Assembly (NCBI GenBank): GCA_023548195.1
Contig: JAJHZJ010000336.1
Coordinates: 248,001 to 312,000, forward strand
DNA from: Bettongia penicillata ogilbyi
Lineage: Eukaryota; Chordata; Mammalia; Diprotodontia; Potoroidae
Length of the DNA: 64,000 bases
Reading direction: 5' to 3'
Part shown: positions 33,681 to 45,475 of the stretch, piece by piece
How positions within the stretch are numbered: the first letter of the stretch is position 1
Layout: every line of letters starts with the position of its first letter
The notes under the pieces: generated by a model
Database searches by the model: none
Seen by the model: only the letters and a program-made list of their open reading frames with translations
Told to the model about the DNA's origin: nothing
Made by a program: the position numbers and the translations under genes

Positions 33681-34344
33681 GGCAGAGAATAAAACTATCT
33701 TTGAAAAATTAAAGATGCATATAACACTAAGGTCAGCAGCTAGGCACATGGTTAAACATGAGCAAGTTGCAACATAAAACTAATGATGATTGTTTTAAGA
33801 ACATGAGTACAAGATGTCATCAGGAAAGTATACATTAGGAAGAGATGATAATAAGCTATTTACATGATGAGGCTGTATTATTGCAGAGCTTCAATTATAT
33901 CTTTATGATACAAAGAGAAATTGATGAAAACCTCCAGCCCAGTGAGGACAACTTATGGCAGGACATAGACAAGAGCTGAACAGTACAGACAGCCATGGGT
34001 AGGTTGCAATCTGCATCCTCGGAGGGACTATCTGAGCTGACAAGATCACAAATCCATTTGAGTATTAAAAAGGGAAACATAACAGATACTATACTTGAAC
34101 AGCACAGGTTTGAAGTCTCAGTAATATATGTATGAGTAAAGAGATTAGCTTGGGAGTTGGGGAGTGGGGAGGAAAGGGGAATACCAGCAAACCTGGGAAA
34201 TAAAGAATGAATGAAAATGATGACCATAAGCACATGGGTCAACACAAACAATTGTGGCACAAAGGACATGCTATAATTTTACTTTCCTAAGCAGGATATG
34301 AGCATAAGATTGCTTCTTCTGAAAAAATAAACACATCAGAGAAA
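33681..34344. other. No gene recognised
   Basis: Unique DNA. The 124-codon minus-strand frame at 33895-34269 has no recognisable domain. Confidence 0.45.
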
Positions 34345-34562
34345 TCATAGAGACAGTGTGGTATAGTGGATAAAGTGACAGACTTAAGACTTGCATTCAA
34401 ATGCTGTCTCTTGTAATTGCTAGCTGTAATTACTACCAAGAATAAGTCAATGAAGCTAAGTTTGTTTCCCTAACTGTAAAATGGTGATAATACCTACAAA
34501 ACCTACCTCACAAGGTCATTATGAGGATCAAATGATCTAGATAATGTATGTACATTTTCAGA
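34345..34562 (+). mobile_element. MIR SINE
   Basis: CAGTGTGGTATAGTGGATAA, GCATTCAAATGCTGTCTC, CTGTAAAATGGTGATAATAC, CTCACAAGGTCATTATGAGG. Confidence 0.88.
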
Positions 34563-34612
34563 TGTGGCTAATGTACTTCGGCAGGACTCTGGAGGGTTGG
34601 GGAGGCACTGAG

Positions 34613-34692
34613 AAGTAACGGTGATGTTTTTAAAAAGGAAAAGCAGCAAAAAAGTAAGTAACGGTGATGTTTTTAAAAAGGAAAAGCAGCAA
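34613..34692. repeat. 43-bp tandem duplication
   Basis: The block starting AAGTAACGGTGATG occurs at 34613 and again at 34656. The copies are identical over 37 bases, to the GCAGCAA end. A minus-free frame reading through it is a by-product. Confidence 0.97.
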
Positions 34693-34799
34693 TAATGTAA
34701 AGAAAAGCTTTGCTTTTCTCCAACTGCTAGTATCCTTCCTTTGTAAACTACCTTTCATATTCAAGTATTTTGTATTTATTTGTATTTATGCCTTTTGTA

Positions 34800-34932
34800 T
34801 TTATTTCATAGGTATGTATATATGTGCACATATATGCATAAGCATACACATCTCTATGAGCACACACATATATTGTGTGTGTGTATATATATACATATAT
34901 ATACACATATACATATGTACATACATATTTGT
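34800..34932. repeat. TATG/TG/TA microsatellite
   Basis: Mixed TATGTA, CACACA, TGTGTG and TATA units. The Tyr-Ile-Cys-rich frame across it is an artefact. Confidence 0.92.
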
Positions 34933-34939
34933 TATCTTA

Positions 34940-35062
34940 CTCATTAAAATCTAAGCCCCCTGTGGGCAAGGATTGTCTCATCCTTTGTATTTGCGTCCCC
35001 AAAACTGATCTCAATGCCTGACAAATAATAGACACTTGATAAATGTTTGTTGATGGATTGAT
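34940..35062 (+). mobile_element. L2/MIR-type 3' tail
   Basis: TTAAAATCTAAGCCCCCTGT, GGGCAAGGATTGTCTCATC, TTTGTATTTGCGTCCCC, then GATAAATGTTTGTTGATGGA. Confidence 0.85.
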
Positions 35063-35619
35063 TTCCCAACTTTGAAACATCATTTAAACAGTATCCTTGT
35101 TGTTTCAATTATTAGCTTTACTATTATTATAGCCAAACTGAGACTAAATTTAAGAGAAACACTTCACCGAAATAAAGTAGAGCACAAAGTCTACATATGG
35201 TTAACAAAATTAACGTCTTTTTCCATGCATCTGGTTGATGGAAGAAGGAACAATAACACCTCCCATAAGCAGAGGACATGAGATACAAGTGAGCAGTTTT
35301 TTTTAAAGGTATTCAATATTATTTTTATTTTATGTAATTTATTGATACTTTATCGAAAAATAACGTTCATTTCTCAGTATATATTCCCTTCCCAGGAAGT
35401 GATCCCTTATAACAAAGATTTAAAGAGAAGGAAGGAGTTTCTTAGAAAAAGTAGTTCAGTAAAGCTAACCAATAGATTAATACATGACAGTAGATACAAT
35501 ATGCCACAACCATAGTCTCCCACCTCTACAATTAGAGAAGGGAAATGCATTTTTTGTTGTCTAGATAATCAAGTTTCATTATTAATAATTACACATTATT
35601 TGGATTCATTTTATAGGGG
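35063..35619. other. No gene recognised
   Basis: AT-rich unique DNA. Confidence 0.5.
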
Positions 35620-35862
35620 ATTTTTTCATATTTACATTAATGTAGCAAATATATTTGCATGTATTTTCCTAATCATGCTGAATTTACTCTGCTTTATCAC
35701 ATATACGGCTAACTACGCTTCTCTGGATTCTTCATATTTGTTGCTTCTTACAAGGAGTAATATTATATTTCATTCACTTAAAATTTTGTTCAGTCATTTT
35801 CAAGTCAATGGACATCTACCTAATTTTCCATTCTTTGCTGCCACAGAAAGTGCTGCTTGGTG
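35620..35862 (-). mobile_element. L1/HAL1 3' fragment
   Basis: Antisense ORF2 end: AGTAATATTATATTTCATTC, TTTTGTTCAGTCATTTTCAA, 'ATGGACATCTACCTAATTTT', CCATTCTTTGCTGCCACAG. Confidence 0.72.
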
Positions 35863-36521
35863 TGCCTGGGACATCTCTGTCAATCATCAACTTTACAGAA
35901 GTGTCACATTTCCTCAATAAGGTTGGGAGTGGGAGTAGGAGGAATGTGCTGATAACACATCTAATTCAAGCATCTAGAGGTCTCAGGGAGAGAAGAGACA
36001 GCTGAGACACATGGAAGAGTTTTTAAAAGGTTCTCTATTTCTCCAGCCGAAGCCAGCCACCACATCAACAAAAATTACACTGTTCATGACACCTATAGCA
36101 AGCATATCATGATACAGTGTTTGACTTCTGTAAAGATAAATTGGACCACAATTGTCTTATTCCCATGGATGAATTTAAGATTCTCTCTTTACTGCCATCT
36201 GTATGGAGCATCTACCATGAGCTATAACAATAGGCTGGCTTCTCAAAGAAGCTACAACAATTTCTTTTGCCACAAGGCATTTAATTTTCCTAGAGGACTT
36301 TTAAGCCTACAATAAAGAGGAGAATTCTCTCCTAAAGTCAAATGTAGATTTTTTTGCCATGGCAGAGAGATGGGTTCTAGGAAGCTTTGTCAATTTAAAG
36401 CTTTTAGCAGGTCCTACCCAAGTTGAAAACGCTTTTTGAATAAACTGAGTAAGCCCACTGTCTATCATCACTAACTGTTTGTTTTTGTTTGATTTCACAG
36501 CAATTCCTTTGAGAAATACTG
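35863..36521. other. No gene recognised
   Basis: Unique DNA. 36330-36500 is repeat-free and could be conserved, but nothing distinguishes it strongly. Confidence 0.45.
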
Positions 36522-36662
36522 TGGTGAAGTAAATAGGACTTTATTTGTAATCATAAGACTTAATTTTCAAACCTCAGATCTGCTATTTAGTACTTGCTTG
36601 ACCTTGGGAAACTTTCTTAACTTCATTGAGATTAAGTTTCCTTGTCTGTAAAATGATGTGTA
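36522..36662 (+). mobile_element. MIR SINE, truncated by what follows
   Basis: CTTGCTTGACCTTGGGAAAC, TTGAGATTAAGTTTCCTTG and TCTGTAAAATGATGTG. It stops where the 7SL-like sequence starts. Confidence 0.72.
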
Positions 36663-36920
36663 TAGATGAATATCATGACTCATACCTGTAATCCATGCTA
36701 TTGGGGAAGCTGAGGCTCATGGATCATGAGCTGAAGAATATTGAACTAAAGTTGATTGGATACCTGATACCAATATGGTGAGTGGGGGGTGGAACCCACC
36801 AGGCTGCCAAGTCAGAAAAAGATAGGGTCAAATTTTCTGTGCCAATCTGTAGTTGAAATGAGATTTTGGGTGGCCACTGTTTTCAGTTTAGGCTATATAG
36901 GAAGTGTCTAAGTCTCTTAT
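36663..36920 (+). pseudogene. 7SL (SRP) RNA pseudogene, near full length
   Basis: The order of blocks follows 7SL RNA from end to end. Alu-domain 5' part: ACCTGTAATCCATGCTATTG, then GGGAAGCTGAGGCTCATGGA. S domain: CCAATATGGTGAGTGG, CCCACCAGGCTGCCAAGTC, TCAGAAAAAGATAGGGTCAA, CTGTGCCAATCTGTAGTTG. 3' part: GTGGCCACTGTTTTCAG and AAGTCTCTTA, equal to 7SL GCCACTG...GTCTCTT. Functional 7SL is about 300 nt; this is about 258, with some 20 bases lost after the first block, and its many substitutions rule out a working SRP RNA. Because the S domain is present it is a 7SL retrocopy and not an Alu- or B1-type SINE, which lack it. No clear A-tail or target-site duplication was seen. Confidence 0.85.
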
Positions 36921-36949
36921 ACTTAGAGTTAGACTCTTAAGGCTGTAAG

Positions 36950-36951
36950 AA

Positions 36952-37006
<55 letters not shown>
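36950..37006. repeat. (TAGA)n microsatellite
   Basis: About 13 uninterrupted TAGA units. Confidence 0.97.
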
Positions 37007-37007
<1 letters not shown>

Positions 37008-37804
37008 AGGGGGATGGACTAGAAATTCATTCTTGATCCAAGTCTCTAATCCAAAAAAGATACTCTACATCATTGGACAGTAGACCCACTTTGACAAAAT
37101 TACAAATCACTGAAGTATAAAGAAAAGAATATGCATATATTTTCAGTCACATGTGTTTGATACTGGGGAAATGCCAAAGGAGAATGTTTATTTTTATTTT
37201 GTATACAAAGGGAAGGCGTCAGAAAGGGGGTGATAAGAAGTAATACTCTTCCTGTAATGAGTCAGCACCCTGGCTAGTGGACTGCAGGCATCTATTTTCA
37301 AGTTAATCTACAGAATCAGCCATGCTGCCAGCCCCTGGGCAGCTTTCTATCACAAAGTGAGATCTGGACTGGAGTTCAATGGTTGTTTTAAGAGCTCACT
37401 TTCCACGTCAAAGCTCCCAGTGATGGCTCAAATGCAACAAAAACTTGTTTAACCACTTTTGGGCTACTGCTGATAATATGAAAATAGCCTGGATCCAATG
37501 TAAACTCAGCAACACAGGCTATCTTTATGGGATTTGGAGCAGAACTATACCACTTGAGTTGATGGGTGCCAGGAAGTAGGAAGCAATGATAGGAAGTGAA
37601 TATACATAGCAGGAGAGTCAAAGATGAGGTCAGAGAGTCTGGTAGATTAAGCACAGATAAATTTACCTCATATAAAGGCGTCCTCAAAAGCTACAATCTG
37701 TCCTTCCTGCTTCAAGTCCTCATTTGTCTCTCCTACAGAAATAATTTTCAAACACCATATCTTTAGAAAGAAGTACAATCCTAGTACTACAGGGTTTCAA
37801 ACTT
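37007..37804. other. No gene recognised
   Basis: Unique DNA upstream of the L1 insertion. The 99-codon minus-strand frame at 37388-37687 has no domain. Confidence 0.45.
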
Positions 37805-37822
37805 AAGAATATTGGATAAATG
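37805..37822. repeat. Target-site duplication of L1 (5' side)
   Basis: AAGAATATTGGATAAATG; 17 of 18 match 44135-44152. It is preceded by CTT, which fits the L1 endonuclease preference for TT/AA. Confidence 0.92.
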
Positions 37823-37831
37823 GGGGCACAG

Positions 37832-37840
37832 CCAACATGG
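37832..37840 (+). promoter_or_regulatory. YY1-like motif at L1 5' end
   Basis: CCAACATGG ten bases inside the element; its complement CCATGTTGG fits the YY1 core CCATNTT. Confidence 0.55.
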
Positions 37841-38693
37841 CAGAGTGAGAGCGACTACTCACCTAAGATCTTAGACAAACTCCTTCAGACACCTCTAAAA
37901 AGAGAATCTGACCAAATTTGGGAGGGACAGAATCCAGTAAAAGACAGACTGTGGCAGATTCGCAGCCCAGGACAGACTGGAAGGTCGACAAGAAGGTTCT
38001 GTTCTGTGGGGGTAGAGGAGCACACAGTGCAGTGTGTCCCTGCCATGGCAGCACCGAGAAGGAAGCTCCAGGTGCTCTGAGGCAGTAGCTGCACCAAGGA
38101 ATCTTGGGCATATCATCCCAGGAGAGGAGTCCAGCAGAACTGAGCGAGTGAGAGCCATGGAGCCTCAGGTGTCTGCAGCAGCTACTCCTGAGACTATCAG
38201 CCCACAGATTAAATGTCTCTAAGTCACTTACTTGAACTTCTAGGAGCCAAATGTCAGAGTGATTGGTAAATGCTTTCTCCCCCTCCCGTTGTTGACCCTG
38301 AAAGAACCATAAAATATTTTTAGAAGAAGGGGCAAACACTCTTGTAACACGTGAGGCCAGGAAAATCACTAAGGAGGATCCCTCTGGCTATGGCAGAAGG
38401 GGACCAATGCAGGACCAGAGTTGTCCCAGATAGCCCCACCTCAGCTAACCAGGAGAAGATCAGCAGTGCCTCAGTACCTAGGGGAAACAGGAAGAAATTA
38501 GGGCAGCGAGGATCACCAACCCCTGAGCTTGCCTTTACTCTAGCTCAGCTGAGAAGACCTCCCATGGCCAGACCACTACTCCCCAACACTTAACAAGCTA
38601 GCTCCAAGGTAAATCTGGGAAAACAAAAAAGACTTCACTTGGCTTCTGCTTTCTCACACCAGCCAGCTCAGCACCAGGTTCTTTAGCTTCTAG

Positions 38694-39660
38694 ATGAAAA
38701 GAAACAGAGGCTACAACACACAAAACTTCATCATCATGAGTAAGAAGCAAAGTAGGAAAGAAAAAGCCATAGAATCATCCTATGGGGACAAGGATCAAAA
38801 GAGGAGTAACATAGAGGTCAGCATTGAGATTATACTCCCATTTGAAACTTCAGAAGGGACTATGAATTGGTTACGAGCACAAAGAGCACTCTTGGAAGAG
38901 TTGAAGAATGATTTTAGAAGCCAAAGTAGAGAAATAGAAGAAAAACTGGCTAATGATTTTAAAAAGGATGAAAAAAGAATTCAATAAAGAGAATAGTTCC
39001 TTATAAAGGAAAATTGGACAAATGGAAAAGTACAAAAATTAACGGGAGAAAATAATTTCCTAAAAGAAATAATTGGACAGACGGAAAAGGAGATGTAAAA
39101 GTTAACTGAAGAAAACAATTTGATAAAAAATAGAATTTGGCAAATAGAAGCTAATGACTATGAGATATCACGAATCAGTCAAACAAAATCTAAAGAATGA
39201 AAATGTAAAATATCTAATTGGAAAAACAAAACTAACCTGGAAAATAGATCCAGGAGAGAAAAATCTAAGAATTATTGTCCTACGAGAAAGCCATGATGAT
39301 AAAAAGAGCTTGGATAATATCTTCCAAGAAATCATCAAGGAAAACTGCCCAGAAGTGCTAGATGCAGAGAGGAAAACAATCATTGAAAGAGTCCACCATT
39401 CACTTCCCGAAAGGGATCCCAAACTAAAAACACTAAGGAATATCGTGGCCAAATTCCAGAACTATCAAGTGAAGGAGAAAATACTACAGGCAGCCAGAAA
39501 TGAACCATTCAAATATTGAGGAACTGTACTCAGGATCACACAGGACCTTGCAGCTTCTATATTAAAAGATCAAAGGAATTGGAATATGATATTCCATAAG
39601 GCAAAGGAGCTCAGACTACAACCCAGTAAAGCTGAGCATAATACTTCAGGCAAGGAGATG
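38694..39660 (+). pseudogene. L1 ORF1 (RNA-binding ORF1p), broken
   Basis: The first frame starts at a Met at 38694 and runs 97 codons through an N-terminal coiled-coil part (LLEELKNDFRSQSREIEEKL) to a stop after 38984. A short stop-containing linker follows. A second frame, 39154-39519, has the RRM (KNLRIIVLRESHDDKKSLDN) and C-terminal domain (HHSLPERDPKLKTLRNIVAK, FQNYQVKEKILQAARN). The end of the protein lies in a further frame (RITQDLAAS, LQPSKAEH) to about 39660. ORF1p coats L1 RNA as a trimer. At least two lesions make it inactive. Confidence 0.88.
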
Positions 39661-39969
39661 GAATTCAATAAAATAAGGGATTTCCAGACCTTCCTGATAA
39701 AAAGGCCAGAACTAGAAAATTCAATCATCAAATGAAGGTCTCAAGAAAGACATAAAAAGGCAAAGCAGTAAGAGGGGAAGGGGGAAAGAAAGGGGAGAGG
39801 AGGCTAAAAGGAGGGGGGAAGAAGTAGTAATGGTAAAGGGGATTAAAAGGGAGGGGGGCTGAAAGAAGGAAGGGAAGACTGTGGAAGGTGATGGTCAAAA
39901 ATTAAAACTACTGTGGAGGAGAAGGGAGAAGGGAGAAGTAAAAGCACAAAAGGTTGGGGAAAGGATGAA

Positions 39970-42900
39970 GGGAAAGACACACATGGTAATCATAATCGTG
40001 AATGTGAATGGGATGAACTCTCCCATAAAATGGAGATAGATAGCAGAAGGGATTAAAGAACATAATCCAACAATATGTTCTTTACAAGAAACACATTTGA
40101 AATGAGGGGATACACAGGGTAAAGGTAAAAGCTTGTAGCAGAATTTATTGTGCTTCATCTGATGTAAAATAAGCAGGGGTAGAAATTCTAATCTCAAACA
40201 AAACAAAAGCAGAAATAGATCTAATTAAAAGAGATAAGGAAGGAGACTATATGCTGCTAAAAGGCACCACAGACAATGAAGCAATATCATTAATAAACAT
40301 ATATGCTCCAAGTGGTGTAGCATCCAAATTCTTAGAGAAGAGTTACAGGAAGAAATAGACAGCAAAACTATACTAGTGGGGAAACTCAACCTCCCCTTCT
40401 CTGAACTTGATAAATCTAACCTCAAAATAAACAATAAAGAAGTTAAGGAGGTGAATAAAACTTTTGATAAGGTAGACATGATATATCTGTAGAGAAAACT
40501 GAATGGGGATAGAAATGAATATACTTTTTTCGCAGCAGTACATGGAACATATACAAAACTTGACAATGAATTAGGGCATAAAAACCTCACAATCAAGTGC
40601 AGAAAGGCAAATAGTCAATGCATCCTTCTCAGATCATAATGCAATAAAATTATATGTAATAAAAGGCCATGGAAAGATAGATCAAAAATTAATTGTAAAC
40701 TAAATAATCTAATCCTAAAGAATGAGTGGGTTAAACAACAAATCATAAAAACAATCAACAACTTCATTCAAGAAAATGACAATAATCAGACAACCTACCA
40801 AATCTTATGGGATACTGCAAAAGCAGTTCTTAGGGAAAGATTTATATCTTTGAATACCTACATGAATAAAACAGAGAAAGAGATCAGTGACTTGGGCATG
40901 TAGCTGAAAAAGCTAGACAAAGAGCAAACTTAAAATCCGCAAGTAAATACCAAATTAGAAATACTGAAAACTAAAGGAGAGATTAATAAAACTGATATTA
41001 AGAAAACTATTGAGCTAATAAATAAAACTAAGAGTTACTTTTATGAAAAAACCAATAAAATTGATAAATCTTTGGTCAATTTGATTAAAAAAGAAGAAAA
41101 CCAAATTACCAATATCAAAAATGAAAACAGTGAACTCACCTTCAATGAGGAGGAAATTAAAACAATAATTAGAAATTACTTTGCCCAACTGTATGCCCAC
41201 AAATTCAACAATCTAAATGAGATGGATGATGATTTTAAAAAAACATAAATTGCCCAGATTAAAAAAAGAGGAAGTTGAATACTTAAATAACCCCATCTCA
41301 GAAAAAGAAATTGAACAAATCATTAATGAACTCTCTAGGAAAAAATCTCCAGAGCTAGATGGATTTACAAGTGAATTCTATCAAACATTTAAAGAACAGT
41401 TATTTTCAATACTATATATACTATTTGGGAAAATTGGGGAAGAAGGAATACTCCCAAATTCTTTTTATGATAAAAATATGTTTTTGTTACCTAAAACCAG
41501 GAAGAACCAAACAGAGAAAGAAAATTATAAAACAATTTCTCTAATGAATATAGGTGCAAAAAATTTAAATAAGATTTCTGCAAAAATAATACAGTAACTT
41601 ATCATGAGAATAATACATTATGATCAGGTAGGATTTATATTAGGAAGCAGGGCTGGTTCAATATTAGGAAAACCATAAGCATTATTGATCATATCAACAA
41701 CAAAACTAACAGAAACCACATGATTATCTCAATAGATGCAGAAAAACTTTTGACAAAATACAACACCCATTCCTATTGAAAACACTGGAGAGCATAGGCA
41801 TAAATAGAACTTTCCATAAAATAATAAGCTGTATCTACCTAAAACCTTCAGCAAACATTATATTCAATGGAGACAGGCTAGATGCATTTCCAATAAGATC
41901 AGGGGTGAAACAAGGATGACCATTATCACTACTATTATTCAGTATGGTAGTAGAAATGTTAGCTGTAGCAATAAAAGAAGAAAAAGAAACTGAAGGAATT
42001 AGAATAGGCAAACAAGAAACTAAGTTATCGCTCTTTGCAGATGATATGATGATATACTTAGAGAATCCCAGAGATTTGAGTAAGAAAACTACTTGAAATA
42101 ATAAGCAACTTTGGAAAAGTTGCAGGTTATAAAATAAACCCACACAAATCCAAGAATTTGGATACTACACCACTCGGAGCATTTGTATATATTACTAACA
42201 AAGCCCAACAGGAAGAGATAGAAAAAGAAATCCCATTTAAAGCTAGGGTAGACACTATAACATATTTGGGAGTCTACCTGCCAGGGACTATATGAACACA
42301 ATTATAAAACACTTTTCACACAAATAAAGTCAAATCTAAGTAAGTGGAAAAACATCAGTTGCTCATGGGTAGACAGCCAATATAATAAAAATGACAATTC
42401 TACCTAAATTAATTTACTTATTCAGTACCATACTAATCAAACTATAGGATGATTATTTTCTAGAGCTAGAAAAAAATAATATCAAAATTCATATGGAAGA
42501 ACAAAAGGTTCAGAATATCAAGGGAACTAATGAAAAGAAATGCTAAGGAAGGTGGTCTTGTTCTACCAGATCTCAAATTGTATTATAAAGCAGCAATTAT
42601 CAAAACCACTTGATACTAGCTAAGAAACAAAAGGGTAGGCATGTGGAATATGTTAGGAACTCAAGACACAGTAGGCAATAAATATAGCAATCTACTGTTT
42701 GATAAACCCAAGGACCTCAGCTTTTGGAATAAGAACTCATTGTTCAACAAAAATTGCTGGGAAAACTGAATAAAAGTGTAGTGGAAACTAGGCATAGACC
42801 AAAGTCTGATACTGTACACAAGAATGAAGTCCAAATGGGTACATGACGTAGGTATAAATATTGATATTATAAACAAATTAGTGGAGTAAAGAATAGTGTA

Positions 42901-43790
42901 TTTATCACATTTATGGAGAAGGGAAGAATTTTTGACTAAACAAGAGATAGAAAACATTATGAAGTGCAAAATGGATAATTCTGATTACATTAAACTGAAA
43001 AGTTTTTGCACAAACAAACCCAATGCAACCAAGATTAGAAGAAAAGCAGAAAACTGGGAAAGAATTTTTGCAAATAGTGTCTGTGGTAAAGGTCTCATTT
43101 CTAAAATATATAAAGAACTGAGTCAAATGTACAGTAATACGAGTCATTCCCCAATTGATAAATGGTCAAAGGATATGAATAGACACTTTTCAGAGGAAGA
43201 AATTAAAGATAGCTATAGTCCTATGAAAAAATGCTCTAAATCACTATTGATTAGAGAGATGCAAATCAAAAAAAACTCTGAGATACATCACACTTATCAG
43301 ATTGACTAACATGACAAAACAGGAAGATGAGAAATGTTCTAGAAAATGTAGGAGAGTTGAAACACTAATTCATTGTTTGTGGAGCTGTGGGATGATCGAG
43401 CTATTCTGGAGAGCAATTTAGAACTATGCCCAAAGGGTACAAAAATGTGCATACCCTTTGACCCAGCAATATCACTTCTAGGACTGTATTCCCAAGAGAT
43501 TATAAAAATGGGAAAGGGTCCCACATGTACAAAAATATTTATAGCAGCTCTCTTTGTAGTGGCCAAAACCTGGAAATCAAGGGAATACCCATCAATTGGG
43601 GAATGGTTGAATAAAGTGTGGTATATGAATGTAATGGAATACTATTGTGCTATAAAAAATGGTGAAAAGGAAGACTTCAGAGAAGCCTGGAAAGACTTAT
43701 ATGAACTGATGCTGAGTGAAAGGAGAAGAACGAGGAGAACTTTGTACACAGTAACAACCACAGTGTGCGAGGAATTTTCCTGGTAGACTT
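39970..43790 (+). pseudogene. L1 ORF2 (endonuclease and reverse transcriptase), broken
   Basis: The N-terminal AP-type endonuclease is recognisable near 39990-40700 (EWDELSHKMEIDSRR; then IYAPSG-type near 40300) but has several stops. RT blocks follow: [20 protein letters not shown] and [11 protein letters not shown] (41300-41395), [11 protein letters not shown] (41515-41550), and an intact FADD catalytic motif at 42034-42045 in [18 protein letters not shown]. The Cys-region and C-terminus occupy 42896-43786 in two frames (SKIYKELSQMY, PIDKWSKDM, IHCLWSCGMIELFW, FDPAISLLGLYSQE, NVMEYYCAIKNG, DLYELMLSERRRTRR). Frameshifts and stops separate these parts. In working L1 the protein nicks DNA and copies the RNA. 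Confidence 0.9.
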
Positions 43791-44134
43791 AGTACTTCAC
43801 TGAGATGCAAAGACTTAAAAAATTCCCAGTGGTCTCTTAAGGAAAAATATCTTCCATATCCAGGGAAAGAACTATGGAATTCTATCGCAGAATGAAGCAG
43901 ATCATTTTTTGGTATTATATTTTGGTGTGTTTTATGATTTCTCCAGTTCATTTTATTTCTTCTATACAACATGACTAAGGAGAAAATGTATGTAATAGGA
44001 ATGTATGTATAGAACCTATATAAAATTACATGCCATCTCAGGGAGGGAGTGAGGATTTAGGGGGGAAGGAGTGGAAAAATCTAAGATATATGGAAGGAAT
44101 TCTAGAGCACTGAAAACAAATAAAATAATAAAAA

Positions 44135-44152
44135 AAGAATATTGGATCAATG
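44135..44152. repeat. Target-site duplication of L1 (3' side)
   Basis: AAGAATATTGGATCAATG; one mismatch to 37805-37822. Confidence 0.92.
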
Positions 44153-44214
44153 TCTAAATCACATATCCACGGACAATAGTAAGACACGAATCTCCAGTTA
44201 GTAGAGAGATCTAT

Positions 44215-44470
44215 GCCATACAACCAGTATCAGAAAACCCAGGTTTGATTTTATTTCTCATTAGCTATGTGACTTTGGGCACATTATTTTAATCTCTTTT
44301 GGTCTTTTCTTTACCGTGTCTAGAAAATGGGAATAAAATAATATCCATCCTGACCATCTTAAAGAGATGATATAATTGAATGAGGTAATATACATGCAGA
44401 TTCTTTGTAAACTGGAAACTAGTATGCAAACATAACTGTAACATACTGTAAACTAATGAACAAATATAAG
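44215..44470 (+). mobile_element. MIR SINE
   Basis: CCAGGTTTGATTTTATTTC, AGCTATGTGACTTTGGGCAC, TAGAAAATGGGAATAAAATA, TTGAATGAGGTAATATACAT. Confidence 0.8.
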
Positions 44471-44514
44471 TTATTATGTATTGTGATGATCATGATGGTT
44501 AGAAACAGCAGGAA

Positions 44515-44625
44515 TTAGTGAATAAAAAACTGACTTTGGAATAAGGAAAATCTAGTTTCAAGACCTGCTTTTGGCTTAATATCTATAGTTAAGTCACAAC
44601 TCAGAGTTTCACGCAACATCCTAGA
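44515..44625 (+). mobile_element. MIR-like SINE fragment
   Basis: GACTTTGGAATAAGGAAAAT, CTAGTTTCAAGACCTGC and AGTTAAGTCACAACTCAG. Diverged, so uncertain. Confidence 0.5.
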
Positions 44626-45294
44626 AAATATGACTTGCCAATCTTCAAAGGGAGGGGGTGTATTAAAATATGAAGTTTTCTATATAGAAGAAATTACATG
44701 TCTAAACCAAAAAAGAAAAAGAAATTATGACACTGATTGATCATTACAGAGGTATGTCTAACCGGCCACATATTCTACATATCTCATATCTTTATTGAGG
44801 GAACAAAAAGTATCCCAGGAAACTACAATTTGCAATTCAACAACAAAGTCTTCTAGTGACCAACACTATTCCAATAGGACTAGGAGGGTGGAAAGCGACC
44901 AGTGTAAACACTATTTGGGTTTCAGTGTTGAGGATGACACAGATGTGTGGATTCTCATACATGCACAGGAATATACAAGTAGGGCCCAAGCAATGGTCCC
45001 CAATAAGAGTGGTACTGCCCCAACTCCTGACAGAGAAAGGTGTAAAAAGGAGTTGAAATCTGGGGAACTAATGAGAGAACTCATGCTTTACTATGTCAGA
45101 TGCACTTAGTTGAGAGCTCCTCAAGGATCAACTTGCATTGGATTTATTCCAATCTGTTTCTTTAGATCCTATAGAAGATACCCCAGGAAGCAGTAAATCC
45201 TCCTGTGACAGCTCAGCAATTACCGATGCACCAAGGGTAAAGGGACACTAATGGGGCTGGAAGCCAACGTGAGTCATTGGGTGAATAATGTTTC
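44626..45294. other. No gene recognised
   Basis: Unique DNA. The 104-codon plus-strand frame at 44795-45109 has no recognisable domain, signal or upstream promoter and is treated as chance. Confidence 0.45.
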
Positions 45295-45475
45295 TGCTCA
45301 GCTCAGGCAGATCTGAGGCCACATCCTACCTCAGACACTAAATACCTTTGTGACCCTGGCCAAGTCACTTAACCTCCCATGTCTGTTTTCTTATCTCTAT
45401 AACAAAGAGTTGAACTCAATGGTGTCTAAAGACCTTTTTGGGACTAAATCTATGATTCCATGATCTTATGTAAAT
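45295..45475 (+). mobile_element. MIR-type SINE
   Basis: CCTCAGACACTAAATACC, GTGACCCTGGCCAAGTCACT, AGAGTTGAACTCAATGGTG and AATCTATGATTCCATGATC. Confidence 0.82.

Larger units (their letters stand above)
37823..44134 (+). mobile_element. Full-length L1 retrotransposon, inactive
   Basis: A 6.3-kb element with all parts: 5'UTR (37823-38690), ORF1 (about 38694-39660), purine-rich spacer (39730-39960), ORF2 (about 39970-43790) and 3'UTR ending in an AATAAAATAATAAAAAA tail. An 18-bp duplication flanks it, so it is a complete target-primed insertion. Both frames carry stops and shifts. Minus-strand frames of 90-168 codons inside it (for example 37863-38369 and 40225-40596) are antisense artefacts. 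Confidence 0.95.

Noticed and set aside
36663..36920. An Alu- or B1-like SINE
   Set aside because: The S domain of 7SL is present, which those SINEs lack; a 7SL retrocopy fits better.
36950..37006. CRISPR-like array
   Set aside because: Pure TAGA microsatellite without spacers; no spaced direct repeats occur anywhere in the window.
37863..38369. 168-codon minus-strand frame
   Set aside because: It is antisense to the L1 5'UTR, with no independent coding signal.
40225..40596. 123-codon minus-strand frame
   Set aside because: Antisense of L1 ORF2; AT-rich sense coding DNA often leaves open antisense frames.
43373..43786. 137-codon plus-strand frame as a separate gene
   Set aside because: It is the ORF2 C-terminus of the full-length L1.
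44795..45109. Possible 104-residue protein
   Set aside because: No domain, no promoter or splice context, and length within chance for this window.
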